Shown here one piece after another: positions 1-8,700 of a stretch of 18,579 bases of DNA. The notes beneath the pieces are model-generated. The model had not been told where the DNA came from, made no database searches, and was given only the letters and a program-made list of their open reading frames with translations. Each line of letters opens with the position of its first letter. Position 1 is the stretch's first letter. Source of the stretch: an uncultured Bacilli bacterium (GTDB lineage: Bacteria; Bacillota_I; Bacilli_A; RF39; UBA660); assembly GCA_947628075.1 (NCBI GenBank), contig CANQYF010000016.1, forward strand, positions 1 through 18,579. Reading direction: 5' to 3'. The position numbers and the translations under genes were made by a program.

Positions 1-22
1 CTCCAAAATTCGACAAAATATC

Positions 23-60
23 TTGACAAAGGGGGGGGGTGGTTATGGTATCCTTAAAAT
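23..60 (+). promoter_or_regulatory. Promoter region of the LRR surface protein gene, with a G9 tract
   Basis: A perfect -35 box TTGACA lies at 23-28, followed at once by AAA-type spacer and a run of nine G at 31-39. The -10 is not settled. TGGTAT (46-51) gives a 17-bp spacer but a poor match. TATGGT (44-49) gives 15 bp and TATCCT (49-54) gives 20 bp. TAAAAT (55-60) is the best match to TATAAT but lies 26 bp away. The homopolymer therefore sits in what should be the spacer, where a change of one or two G would change promoter strength. Confidence 0.55.
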
Positions 61-67
61 AAGGATA
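49..67. repeat. 7-bp perfect inverted repeat just upstream of the LRR gene start
   Basis: TATCCTT (49-55) and AAGGATA (61-67) are exact reverse complements around the 5-base loop AAAAT. The right arm abuts the Shine-Dalgarno AGGAGA (67-72), which stands 8 bases before the ATG at 81. It could be an operator or a small mRNA hairpin near the ribosome site. There is no T-run after it, so it does not look like a terminator. Confidence 0.5.
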
Positions 68-80
68 GGAGATATGAAAA

Positions 81-1526
81 ATGAAAAAAATTGTAAAAAA
101 GTTAATGCTTTTAGTTATGCCTTTATTATTATTGCCTGCTTTAGTAAAAGCAGCTCCTGCTAATAAAGACTTTAATGATGAAGTATTTTACAATTGTGTA
201 GTGGATGCTTATAATACACTTAAAAGTGATCATAAAGATCATTCAGATAACTTAACAGATGATGAATTAAAAGAAATTACTGAACTTGATTGTAGTAAGA
301 AAAGAATTATATCAACAAAGGGATTAGAAAAACTTACGGGTTTAACAACTTTGAATTTGAAAGAAAATTTATTAACAGAGATTGATTTAGCTAAAAATAT
401 TTATTTAACATCTTTAGATTTATCAAATAATAGTTTAACAAAAATTAATTTGGATAAAAATGTAAGATTAACACAATTGAATTTAGCAAGTAATAGTATT
501 ACAGATTTAGATTTAAGTAAAAACAAAAAAATTGATACTTTAAATTTAAACTCAAATAAAATATCAACAATTGATTTAAGCATTAATACATTATTAAAAA
601 ATTTTGATATAGAAAAGAATAATCTTTCAGAAATTAATTTAAGCACTAATAAAAGATTGGAAAAATTAAATTTAAATGAGAATAAATTAAAAGAACTAGA
701 TTTAAGCATTAATATTGTACTTACAGAGTTAAGTGCTTCTAAAAATATGATAGAATCAATTAACTTAAACACAAACACTAAATTGGAAAAATTAAATTTA
801 GATTCTAATAAACTAACAACAATTGATTTATCAAAAAATACTAAATTAGCAAGTCTTAATTTAAACGATAATATGCTAAGCAGTATTAATTTAACTCGTA
901 ATAAGGCTTTAAAAAGCATATTGTTAAATAATAATAAATTATTAGCATTAAATTTAAATTTTTTAGATAGTATAGATACTTCAAGTCTTCGAGATTATAC
1001 TCTTGAATTTAATGATCAAGAAGTTGAAGTTAAAGTTCATAAAAAAGACGGAAAATATGAATTAAATTTGCTTGATTATGACAGCACTTTAAAAAAAGAA
1101 AGAGTAGACTTTACTAATACTAATAATGTAACTTATGATCCGAAAACGGGAATATTTACTTTTGCAGAGTTACCTAAAATTTTAAAATATAATTATGCAG
1201 TTACCATAACACATGATGGTACTGTTAATCCAGTCAACATCTTGGTTTTATTAGATGAAGAGGAAGAAGAAACTCCTACAAATCCTCCACAAGAAGATAA
1301 TAAAGAAGAAGACAAGAAACCTGAAGTCGACACAAAGCCAGAAGATGAAAAGAAACCAGAGACTGATAAGAAACCGGAATCAGATAAAAATTCAGAAAAT
1401 GATAAAACTACTGAAAATCCTAAAACTGGTGAAATAACTATTGGAATAATGATATTAATGGCACTTGCCATAATAGTAATTTATAAAGTTGCTATTAAAA
1501 GAAAAAATAAAATAGTAAAATTATAA
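81..1526 (+). CDS. Secreted leucine-rich-repeat surface protein with NPKTG sorting signal
   Basis: Predicted cell-wall-anchored, internalin-like protein of 481 residues; a role in adhesion or surface binding is inferred. Residues 1-24 form a signal peptide (MKKIVKK, hydrophobic core, cleavage likely after VKA). Residues 30-85 form an N-terminal cap with Cys39 and Cys71. Residues 86-295 hold ten LRRs of exactly 21 residues (pattern LxxLxLxxNxLxxIDLSxN, the InlJ-like length). Residues about 300-390 look like an Ig-like beta domain. Residues 393-445 are an acidic spacer rich in Pro, Glu, Asp and Lys. NPKTG (446-450), a hydrophobic helix (452-471) and a KRKNK tail make a sortase signal. The start at 81 has AGGAGA 8 bases upstream; the ATG at 74 is out of frame. 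The gene stands alone and is followed by a terminator. No sortase gene is in the window. Confidence 0.88.
   Translation: MKKIVKKLMLLVMPLLLLPALVKAAPANKDFNDEVFYNCVVDAYNTLKSDHKDHSDNLTDDELKEITELDCSKKRIISTKGLEKLTGLTTLNLKENLLTEIDLAKNIYLTSLDLSNNSLTKINLDKNVRLTQLNLASNSITDLDLSKNKKIDTLNLNSNKISTIDLSINTLLKNFDIEKNNLSEINLSTNKRLEKLNLNENKLKELDLSINIVLTELSASKNMIESINLNTNTKLEKLNLDSNKLTTIDLSKNTKLASLNLNDNMLSSINLTRNKALKSILLNNNKLLALNLNFLDSIDTSSLRDYTLEFNDQEVEVKVHKKDGKYELNLLDYDSTLKKERVDFTNTNNVTYDPKTGIFTFAELPKILKYNYAVTITHDGTVNPVNILVLLDEEEEETPTNPPQEDNKEEDKKPEVDTKPEDEKKPETDKKPESDKNSENDKTTENPKTGEITIGIMILMALAIIVIYKVAIKRKNKIVKL
336..965 (+). repeat. Ten tandem 63-bp LRR-coding units
   Basis: The Ile or Leu before the conserved D/N-L pair falls at residues 101, 122, 143, 164, 185, 206, 227, 248, 269 and 290. 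This is a strict 21-residue register without insertions. The DNA units are diverged but share words such as AATTTAA and ATTGATTTA. The repeats also create spurious open frames on the opposite strand. Confidence 0.85.
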
Positions 1527-1530
1527 AATA

Positions 1531-1569
1531 AAAAAATAATTCATTACAGATTGTATGAATTATTTTTTT
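1531..1569. terminator. Bidirectional terminator between the LRR gene and the convergent small gene
   Basis: A perfect 14-bp stem pairs AAAAAATAATTCAT (1531-1544) with its complement at 1555-1568 around a 10-base loop. It has an A-run on one side and a T-run of 8 on the other. It lies 4 bases past the LRR gene stop and just beyond the stop of the minus-strand gene, so it can end both transcripts. Confidence 0.85.
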
Positions 1570-1574
1570 TGAGA

Positions 1575-1769
1575 TTATTCTTCTGTATCAATAGTAATCC
1601 ATTCAGTCGTACCACATACTGTGCATATTTGCGGAACTAAAATCTTTTTACCTTTGGGTAAATCAATTTTTTTCTCTAAAGTTACACATAATAATCCTGT
1701 TTCCTCATCAATATAACATCTTCCTTGCGTTTGACTTTCTTGACATTTACTACATCCAGGTTTTTTCAT
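1575..1769 (-). CDS. Small six-cysteine, probably metal-binding protein of unknown function
   Basis: A 64-residue protein, not recognised as a named family. Visible features are CxxC at Cys6/Cys9 near the N-terminus, Cys18, Cys28, and a second CxxC at Cys49/Cys52 (CTVC). Two CxxC pairs about 40 residues apart suggest a zinc ribbon or small redox fold; this is inferred from spacing only. There is no signal peptide or membrane segment, so it is probably cytosolic. The start is supported by AGGTGAT a few bases before the ATG, the same ribosome-site style as other genes here. It is transcribed alone, divergently from pduL and convergent with the LRR gene. A minus-strand TATAAT at 1806-1811 may be its -10. 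Confidence 0.7.
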   Translation of the reverse strand: MKKPGCSKCQESQTQGRCYIDEETGLLCVTLEKKIDLPKGKKILVPQICTVCGTTEWITIDTEE

Positions 1770-1824
1770 TCTATCACCTGTAATATTATGTTTAAAAAAA
1801 CTATAATTATACCAATAAATAAGT

Positions 1825-1842
1825 TATAATAAAGATGAGGAG
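1825..1842 (+). promoter_or_regulatory. Probable -10 and Shine-Dalgarno of the pduL-dusB-addBA run
   Basis: TATAAT lies at 1825-1830 and GAGGAG at 1837-1842, 8 bases before the ATG at 1851. No good -35 lies 16-18 bp upstream. A second TATAAT at 1802-1807 also lacks a clear -35. The promoter is therefore tentative; the ribosome site is firm. Confidence 0.4.
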
Positions 1843-1850
1843 TTATTTTT

Positions 1851-2411
1851 ATGGAATATATTATTAAAGCAAGAATAAGTAATAGGCATGTACATCTAAC
1901 AGAAGAAGTTTATAACTTTTTATTTGATGAAGAAATGACTAAAAGAAATGATTTAAATCAACGTGGCGAGTTTGCTTCGAATGAGACTCTTACTATTAAA
2001 AATCAAGATAAATCTATTCCTAATGTTCGAGTTTTAGGACCATTTAGAGAATATAATCAAATTGAAATTTCTAAAAGAGACGCTCGGCTTTTAGGAGTTA
2101 ATCCTCCCGTTAGAAAAAGTGGAGATTTAAATGATAGTTTAGAAATAACTTTAGAAACTCCTAAAAACACTATTAAGGTAAAAGGGTTAATTATTGCTAA
2201 TCGTCATGTTCATATGACAGAAGAAGACACCATTAAATATGGAGTTGTCGATAATCAAAAAGTGCAAATCAAAGTTATGGGAGATAAAAGTGGCATTATG
2301 GATGCTTTTGTTAAAGTAAGTAAGAATGCTTATTGTGAATTGCATATTGATACGGATGATGCGAATGCTTTTTTACTAAATGATAATGATGATGTGACAA
2401 TGATAGTATAG
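1851..2411 (+). CDS. pduL: Phosphate propanoyltransferase-type phosphotransacylase (PduL family)
   Basis: PduL enzymes move an acyl group between CoA and phosphate (acyl-CoA + Pi to acyl-phosphate + CoA), feeding ATP formation through acetate or propionate kinase. The 186-residue protein is the two-half PduL barrel. Zinc-ligand motifs are present in both halves: NRHVH (His13, His15) and NRHVH (His119, His121), plus His165 in LHIDTDDAN. GPFR (63-66) matches the conserved phosphate/CoA-site motif. The chain begins directly in the catalytic domain, without the extra N-terminal helix that targets some PduL proteins to microcompartments, and no shell genes are nearby. A cytosolic Pta-like role is therefore likely. 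It is first in a close-packed run with dusB, 8 bp downstream. Whether acetyl- or propanoyl-CoA is preferred cannot be read from sequence. Confidence 0.9.
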   Translation: MEYIIKARISNRHVHLTEEVYNFLFDEEMTKRNDLNQRGEFASNETLTIKNQDKSIPNVRVLGPFREYNQIEISKRDARLLGVNPPVRKSGDLNDSLEITLETPKNTIKVKGLIIANRHVHMTEEDTIKYGVVDNQKVQIKVMGDKSGIMDAFVKVSKNAYCELHIDTDDANAFLLNDNDDVTMIV

Positions 2412-2419
2412 GTATTAAA

Positions 2420-3400
2420 ATGGAATGGAAAATTGGTAATGTAAAAATTAAAAATCAATTTGTTTTAGCCCCCATGGCAGGGATCACTAGTACTAGTTTT
2501 AGACTCATTTGTAAAGAACTAGGAGCATCTTTAGTAGTAGGAGAAATGGTATCTGATAAAGCTTTAGTTTATGAATCTAAGAAAACCTATGATTTATTAA
2601 AATATAGTGATAAAGAAAGACCATTATCTCAACAATTATTTGGTGGTGATGCTAAAACAATGGGTCAAGCTGCCAAAATAATTGAAGAAGTAATGCATCC
2701 TGATATTATAGATATTAATATGGGGTGTCCGGTTCCTAAAGTAGCTATTAAAAATAATGCGGGAAGCAGTTTATTAAAAGATCCCCAAAGAGTTAAAGAA
2801 ATAGTGGAAGAAGTCGTAGCTAATGTCAGTGTTCCCGTTACTGTTAAAATAAGAATTGGTTGGGATGACAATAATTTAAATGCGGTAGAAATAGCTAAAA
2901 TTTGTGAAGCCGCAGGAGCCAGTGCTATTTTTGTACATGGTCGAACCCGAAAACAAGGATATAGTGGTAATGTTAATATCGAGGCCATTAAAGCTGTGGT
3001 TGAGGCTGTTTCTATTCCGGTAATTGGTAATGGGGATATTAAAAATTGTTTTGATGCCAAAAATATGTTAGATAAAACAGGTTGTACAGCAGTTATGATT
3101 GGAAGAGGAGCCCTAGGAAACCCTTGGATATTTCAAGAATGCATTAATTATATTGATAAACATATTGAGCCAAGAGAAGTAACTATAGAAGAGAAAATAG
3201 AAATGATGAAACATCTTATTTCAAAGTTGGTTATAGAAAAAGGGGAAAAGATTGGAGTTTTAGAACTCAGAACTAATTTAATGTATTTTTTAAAATCTTT
3301 GCCCAAAACTAAAGAAGTTAAATTGCAAATTTGTAAGGTGCAAACTAAAGATGAATTAATCAAAATAATTGACAATTATTATCATAATCTAATGGAGTAA
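2420..3400 (+). CDS. dusB: tRNA-dihydrouridine synthase, DusB type
   Basis: FMN-dependent enzyme that reduces specific uridines in the tRNA D-loop to dihydrouridine using NADPH. The length of 326 residues is normal. Motifs in order: LAPMAGIT (16-23) at the FMN site, QLFGGD (72-77), DINMGCPVPK (98-107) with the catalytic Cys103, KIRIGWDD, a substrate/FMN loop VHGRTRKQGYSG, VIGNGDI, and the phosphate-binding IGRGALGNPW. The C-terminal helical tRNA-binding domain follows. It starts 8 bp after pduL with only a weak ribosome site, so translation is probably coupled. addB begins 2 bp after its stop. The subtype (DusB rather than DusA or DusC) rests on the MGCPV/GRGALGNPW wording and on Bacillota usually having DusB. 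Confidence 0.92.
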   Translation: MEWKIGNVKIKNQFVLAPMAGITSTSFRLICKELGASLVVGEMVSDKALVYESKKTYDLLKYSDKERPLSQQLFGGDAKTMGQAAKIIEEVMHPDIIDINMGCPVPKVAIKNNAGSSLLKDPQRVKEIVEEVVANVSVPVTVKIRIGWDDNNLNAVEIAKICEAAGASAIFVHGRTRKQGYSGNVNIEAIKAVVEAVSIPVIGNGDIKNCFDAKNMLDKTGCTAVMIGRGALGNPWIFQECINYIDKHIEPREVTIEEKIEMMKHLISKLVIEKGEKIGVLELRTNLMYFLKSLPKTKEVKLQICKVQTKDELIKIIDNYYHNLME

Positions 3401-3402
3401 TA

Positions 3403-5775
3403 ATGAATTTAGAAGAGAATATTAAAAATAATACTATTATAATATGTGAAAATAGCTATAAACAAAATATTTTAAAATATCTTAATGAAAAACATTTATT
3501 TTTAAATGTTAAATTCTTTACTATGCCAAAATTTATAGAAGAGTATTTATTTACTTATAAAGATGAAGCTTTATATTATTTAATTAAAAAATATAATTAT
3601 AAAGTTGATGTAGCTAAAATGTATTTAGATAATCTTATTTTTATAGAAGAAAAAGAATATAAAAATAGTAAATTAAATTTTTTAGTTAATTTAAGAAAAG
3701 AATTATTAGCCAATGATTTACTTTTATTTAATAAAGATTTTGCTAAATATATTCAAAATTATCAAATAATTGTAGTCGGATATCCATTTATTCAAAAATA
3801 TGAACGTAATATTTTAAATAATTTAAATGCTAAATTTATTAATGATAAAGAAAATTATCCAGTTAAATATGTTTATGAATTTAATACTTTAGAAGAAGAA
3901 GTTAATTTTGTTTGTAAGGATATTGCTAAATTAATAGATGAAGGGACTCCCGTTAACGCCATTAAATTAGCGGGAATAACGAAAGAATATTATAATGATC
4001 TAAATAGAATTTTTGAATTTTACCAAATTCCTCTTAAAATACCTACTTCAAATAACTTATATAATAATGAAATAACTAAAATATTTTTAAATTCTTTAGA
4101 ACAAGGAGCAACTTATGCATATGAAATGATTAAAGATGAAGATAGCTCAATTGTTATGAAAATTGTAAATATTTATAATAAATATAATTATATTCAAGAA
4201 ATAGATATTTTAAAGAAGATACTAATTTATGAATTTAAAAAAACTAAAATCGATAATTTTAAGCTAAAAAATTATATTGAAATAGTAGATATTTTTGATG
4301 ATATTACTGATTGTTATGTTTATTTTTTAGGTTTTAATGCTGGTTATGTCCCTAATTCTTTTAAAGATGAATCTTATATTACTGATAGTATAAAAGAAGA
4401 GGTTAACCTTTCTTTAGTAGTGGACGCAAATAAAGAATATCAATCCAAGTTAATAGCCAGATTAAAAAGTATAAAAAATTTAACTTTATCTTATAAATTA
4501 AAAGATAATACTAAAGAATATTATCCCTCTTTCTTAGTGGATGATTTAAATTTAGAAATAAAACATTATGAAGATGATTTAAAAATAAGTTATTCACTTT
4601 TATTAGATAAGATTACTTTAGCTAAGGAAGAATTTGATTATCATAAATATGGAATTATAACTGATAGTTATTTAATTCATAAAAATAATCTACCTAGTTT
4701 AGGATACAATACATTTGATAATAAATTTAAAGGAATTAATAATGAATCTTTAAAAGAATATTTAAATAAATCCCTTACACTTTCCTATACTTCTTTAAAT
4801 AATTATAATAAATGTGCTTTTAAATATTATATTACTAATATTTTAAAATTAGATAAATATGAAGAAACATTTGAAAGCTTTATCGGCTCTATATTTCATG
4901 ATGTTTTAGAAAAATGTTTAAAAAGTAAAAGTAATGTTGAAGAAGAGGTAAAAAAATATTTAGAAAAGAAAAATAAAGTTTTAAACCCTAAAGAAACTTT
5001 CTTTCTTAATAATATTATAGAAGATATTAAATTTGTTGTAGATGCTATCAATAAACAACAAGAATATATTGGCTTAGATAAGTATTTTTGTGAAAAAAAT
5101 TTTAGAATCATTAAAAATAAAGATATCAATGTTCAATTTGTAGGATTTGTAGATAAACTGCTATATAAAGAGGAAAACGATGAAACTTTAGTGGCCATAA
5201 TTGACTATAAAACGGGAGAAGTTGAAACTAATATTAAATATGCTGCTTTAGGTCTTAATTTACAATTGCCTATTTATTTATATTTAGTCAAAAATTCTCA
5301 TATTTTTAAAAATCCTAAAATAGTTGGTTTTTATATTCAAAAAGTTTTAAATAAAAATATTTTAGCCATACCAAATGTTTCTTATAATGAGCAAAGATTA
5401 GATACTTTAAAATTAATTGGTTATACCAATAGGGACATTCATTCTTTAGCATTATTCGATAGTACTTATGAAAATTCTAAATTAATAAAAGGTTTAAAAA
5501 TTAAAAATGATGGGGACTTTTATATCACATCAAAAGTTCTTAATGATAAAGAAATTGATAACTTAGTCAAAATTACCGAAGAAATTATTGATAAATCTAT
5601 TGATAATATATTAAAAGGAGAATTTCCAATTAATCCTAAAAAAATTGGTTTTGATAAAGAAGTTGGTTGTGCTTTTTGTAAATTTAAAGATTTATGTTTT
5701 AAAAAGGAAAAAGATTATGTTATTTATGATGATGTCACCGATTTAAATTTTTTAGGAGGTAATATAGATGCCTAG
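3403..5775 (+). CDS. addB: AddB/RexB-like subunit of the AddAB helicase-nuclease (compact)
   Basis: Second subunit of the AddAB (RexAB) complex, which resects double-strand breaks for recombination. The C-terminal half is a RecB-family nuclease with an iron-sulfur clasp. Cys471 (YNKCAFKYY) pairs with the trio Cys756, Cys759 and Cys765. Nuclease residues include His499 (GSIFHD), Asp583 (GFVDKL), Asp601 and Lys603 (IDYKTG), with Gln621 downstream. The N-terminal half is helicase-like but has no Walker A motif; the expected GxGK site reads IIICENSYKQ, as in RexB rather than B. subtilis AddB. At 790 residues it is well below the usual 1,100 or so. It begins 2 bp after dusB and overlaps addA by 8 bp, so the two subunits are probably made together. 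The identity is mainly from the C-terminal half and the addA neighbour. Confidence 0.88.
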   Translation: MNLEENIKNNTIIICENSYKQNILKYLNEKHLFLNVKFFTMPKFIEEYLFTYKDEALYYLIKKYNYKVDVAKMYLDNLIFIEEKEYKNSKLNFLVNLRKELLANDLLLFNKDFAKYIQNYQIIVVGYPFIQKYERNILNNLNAKFINDKENYPVKYVYEFNTLEEEVNFVCKDIAKLIDEGTPVNAIKLAGITKEYYNDLNRIFEFYQIPLKIPTSNNLYNNEITKIFLNSLEQGATYAYEMIKDEDSSIVMKIVNIYNKYNYIQEIDILKKILIYEFKKTKIDNFKLKNYIEIVDIFDDITDCYVYFLGFNAGYVPNSFKDESYITDSIKEEVNLSLVVDANKEYQSKLIARLKSIKNLTLSYKLKDNTKEYYPSFLVDDLNLEIKHYEDDLKISYSLLLDKITLAKEEFDYHKYGIITDSYLIHKNNLPSLGYNTFDNKFKGINNESLKEYLNKSLTLSYTSLNNYNKCAFKYYITNILKLDKYEETFESFIGSIFHDVLEKCLKSKSNVEEEVKKYLEKKNKVLNPKETFFLNNIIEDIKFVVDAINKQQEYIGLDKYFCEKNFRIIKNKDINVQFVGFVDKLLYKEENDETLVAIIDYKTGEVETNIKYAALGLNLQLPIYLYLVKNSHIFKNPKIVGFYIQKVLNKNILAIPNVSYNEQRLDTLKLIGYTNRDIHSLALFDSTYENSKLIKGLKIKNDGDFYITSKVLNDKEIDNLVKITEEIIDKSIDNILKGEFPINPKKIGFDKEVGCAFCKFKDLCFKKEKDYVIYDDVTDLNFLGGNIDA
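5754..5760 (+). promoter_or_regulatory. Strong Shine-Dalgarno of addA inside the end of addB
   Basis: AGGAGGT lies 7 bases before the addA ATG at 5768 and is contained in the last codons of addB. It fixes the addA start and explains how the overlapping gene is translated independently. Confidence 0.85.
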
Positions 5776-8700
5776 TTGGACTAAAGAACAAGAATTAGCT
5801 ATAAAAGAAGAAGGATGCAATATAATTGTTTCCGCTGGAGCTGGATCCGGAAAAACGGAAGTTTTATCAGAAAGAGTAATTTATAAATTAAAAAAGGGTA
5901 TAAAAGTAAATGAATTATTAATTCTAACTTTTACTAATGCTGCCGCCGCGGAAATGAAAGCTCGAATTAGAAAAAAAATTAAAAATTATCCGGAACTTAA
6001 AGATAATTTAGATTTATTAGAAAATGCTTATATTACAACATTTGATTCTTTTACTTTATCTTTGGTTAAAAAATATCATTATGTATTAAATGTATCTTCC
6101 CATATTAATATTATTGATGAAAGCATTATTAGTATTATTAAAAGTGATTTCTTAGATGAAGTATTTGTCGAATTTTATCAAAATCCAACCCCTTATTTTC
6201 AAAAATTAATTAAAGATTTTACGATTAAAGATGATAAATTATTAAAAAATTATCTTTTAGGAATTTTTAAAAATTTAGAACTAAAAAGTGATTTAGATTA
6301 TTATTTAGAAAATTATTTAGCAAGTCATTTTAATGAAAAAGTAATCGAAGAAAATATTGAAAATTATACTAAATTATTACATGCTGAAATATATAATATT
6401 GAAAACAATTTAATGTTATTGGAAAATTTTCCTTATCCTGAGTTTTATGATGGGTGTGTGAAAGCTTTAACCAATTTAATTAATTCAAAAACATATGATG
6501 AAATAAAACAAAATATTATGGTCAAATTACCACGAAGACCAAGTAATAGTGAAGATATTAAAGAGTATAAAGATAATATAGATGAATCTTTAAAAAATTT
6601 AAAAAATTATCTTAGATTTACGGATGTTAAAGAAATCTATGAATCTTTTGCGATAATTAAAAATTATATAATTGCTATCTTAGATATTTGTAAGAAATAT
6701 TTTCAAAAATTAAATGCTTATAAAAAAGAACAAGATTTATATGAATTTCAAGATGTAGCTATTATGGCCATTCAAATATTAAAAAATAATAATGATATTA
6801 GAAATGAAATAAAAAATTATTATCAAGAAATATTTGTTGATGAATACCAAGATACATCCGAACTGCAAGAAGAATTTATTAATTTAATAGCTAATAATAA
6901 TGTTTATATGGTTGGGGATATTAAACAATCAATCTATCGCTTTCGTAATGCTAGCCCCAATATTTTTAGAGAAAAATATAATCAATATAAAAAAGAAATT
7001 AATGGGAAAAAGATTGATTTATTAAAAAATTTTCGTTCTCGAAATGAAGTATTAAATGGCATAAATGATATATTTAATTTAGTTATGGATGACGCCTTAG
7101 GAGGAGCTTCTTATAAGCTTGAACATCAAATGAATTTTGGAAATAGTGATTATTTACAAAAAGAAGATAAACAAGATTATAATTTAGAAATTTTAAACTA
7201 TGATAATGAAGATAAAACTTTTTCTAATGAAGAAATTGAAGCATTTATAATAGCTAAAGATATTTTAAATAAAATTGAAAATAATTATAAAGTATTTGAT
7301 AAGAAAACTAAAAATTTAAGAAAAGTTAATTATGAAGATTTTTGCATTATAATGGATCGGGAATCAGCTTTTCCTCTTTATAAAAAAATCTTTGAATATT
7401 TGAAAGTACCTCTTACTATTAAAGCAAGTAATAAATTAACTAATGAATTAGATATTATGCTTATTAATAATCTTTTGGGATTTTTATTAAAAGTTTCTAA
7501 AGAAATGAAAGATATCGAATTTAAATATTATTTTATGAGTATAGCTAGATCATATTTATTTAACTATGATGACGATAAGATTTTTGAAATTATTAAAAAT
7601 GATAAGTATGAAGAAGATGAAATTTATAAGAAAGCTTATCTTATAAGTAAAAATATTCAAGTAATGAATAGTTATGAAATTTTAGATTTAATTATTAAAG
7701 ATTTTAATGTTTATGAAAGTCTTATTAAAATGAATAATATCGAAGAGAGTATAATTAGAATTAATAATATATTAGATATAGCTAAGAATTTAAGTGAAAT
7801 GGGTTATACAATTACTATGTTTAAAGATTATTTAACTAAAATGATTGAGGGTAAAAATGAAATAAAATATAATTTTAATAATAAAAATAGTAGTAGTGTT
7901 ACGATCATGAATATTCATAAATCTAAGGGATTAGAATTTCCAATTTGTTATTATTCTGGTTATTATAAAGAATTTAATAAAAAAGATTTAAATGATCGTT
8001 TTGTATTTGATTCTACCTATGGAATAATTACTCCTTATTTTAAAGAAGGAATTAATTATACTATTTTAAAAGATTTATATAAAGAAAAATATCATGAAGA
8101 AGATATTAGTGAAAAAATAAGATTATTATATGTGGCCCTTACAAGAGCTAAAGAAAAAATAATTATTGTGTCACCAACTTTTGATAATGATAAATATGTA
8201 AATAATTTGGTTGATTTTAATATTCGAAAAAATTACCATTCTTTTTATGATATATTGTCCTCAATTAATTTAAATATGCAAAAATATATTAAATTAATTG
8301 ATTTAAATACGATGAATTTAACCAAAGATTATCTTTATGATAATGAAATTATTTCGAGTAAAAATGATCTTACAAAGAGTGATATAATTCAATATAAAAC
8401 GATTCATATTCCTAACCAAGTAGAGGAAAATAAACATGCATCAAAAATTATTAATGGAATAATTGATAAAGAAAATAATGCTATTTTAAAGAAAGGTACT
8501 TTGTTACATAAATATTTTGAACAAACAGATTTTTTAAATATTGCATATGATAACCCTTATCGAAAGCAAATTGAAGCTTTTGTTAAGAAGTTAAATATTA
8601 CTAAAGATACTTTAATATTTAAAGAACATGAATTTATTTATGAAGATGATAATACGTTTTATAATGGAATTATCGATTTAGTATTAGTAGAAGATGATAT

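Noticed and set aside
74..80. ATG at 74 as start of the LRR gene
   Set aside because: It is out of frame with the LRR protein and too close to the Shine-Dalgarno AGGAGA; the ATG at 81 has ideal spacing.
401..919. 172-codon open frame on the minus strand inside the LRR gene
   Set aside because: It is an antisense shadow created by the 63-bp repeats; the product is monotonous (Leu, Phe, Ser, Lys) and has no ribosome site or known motif.
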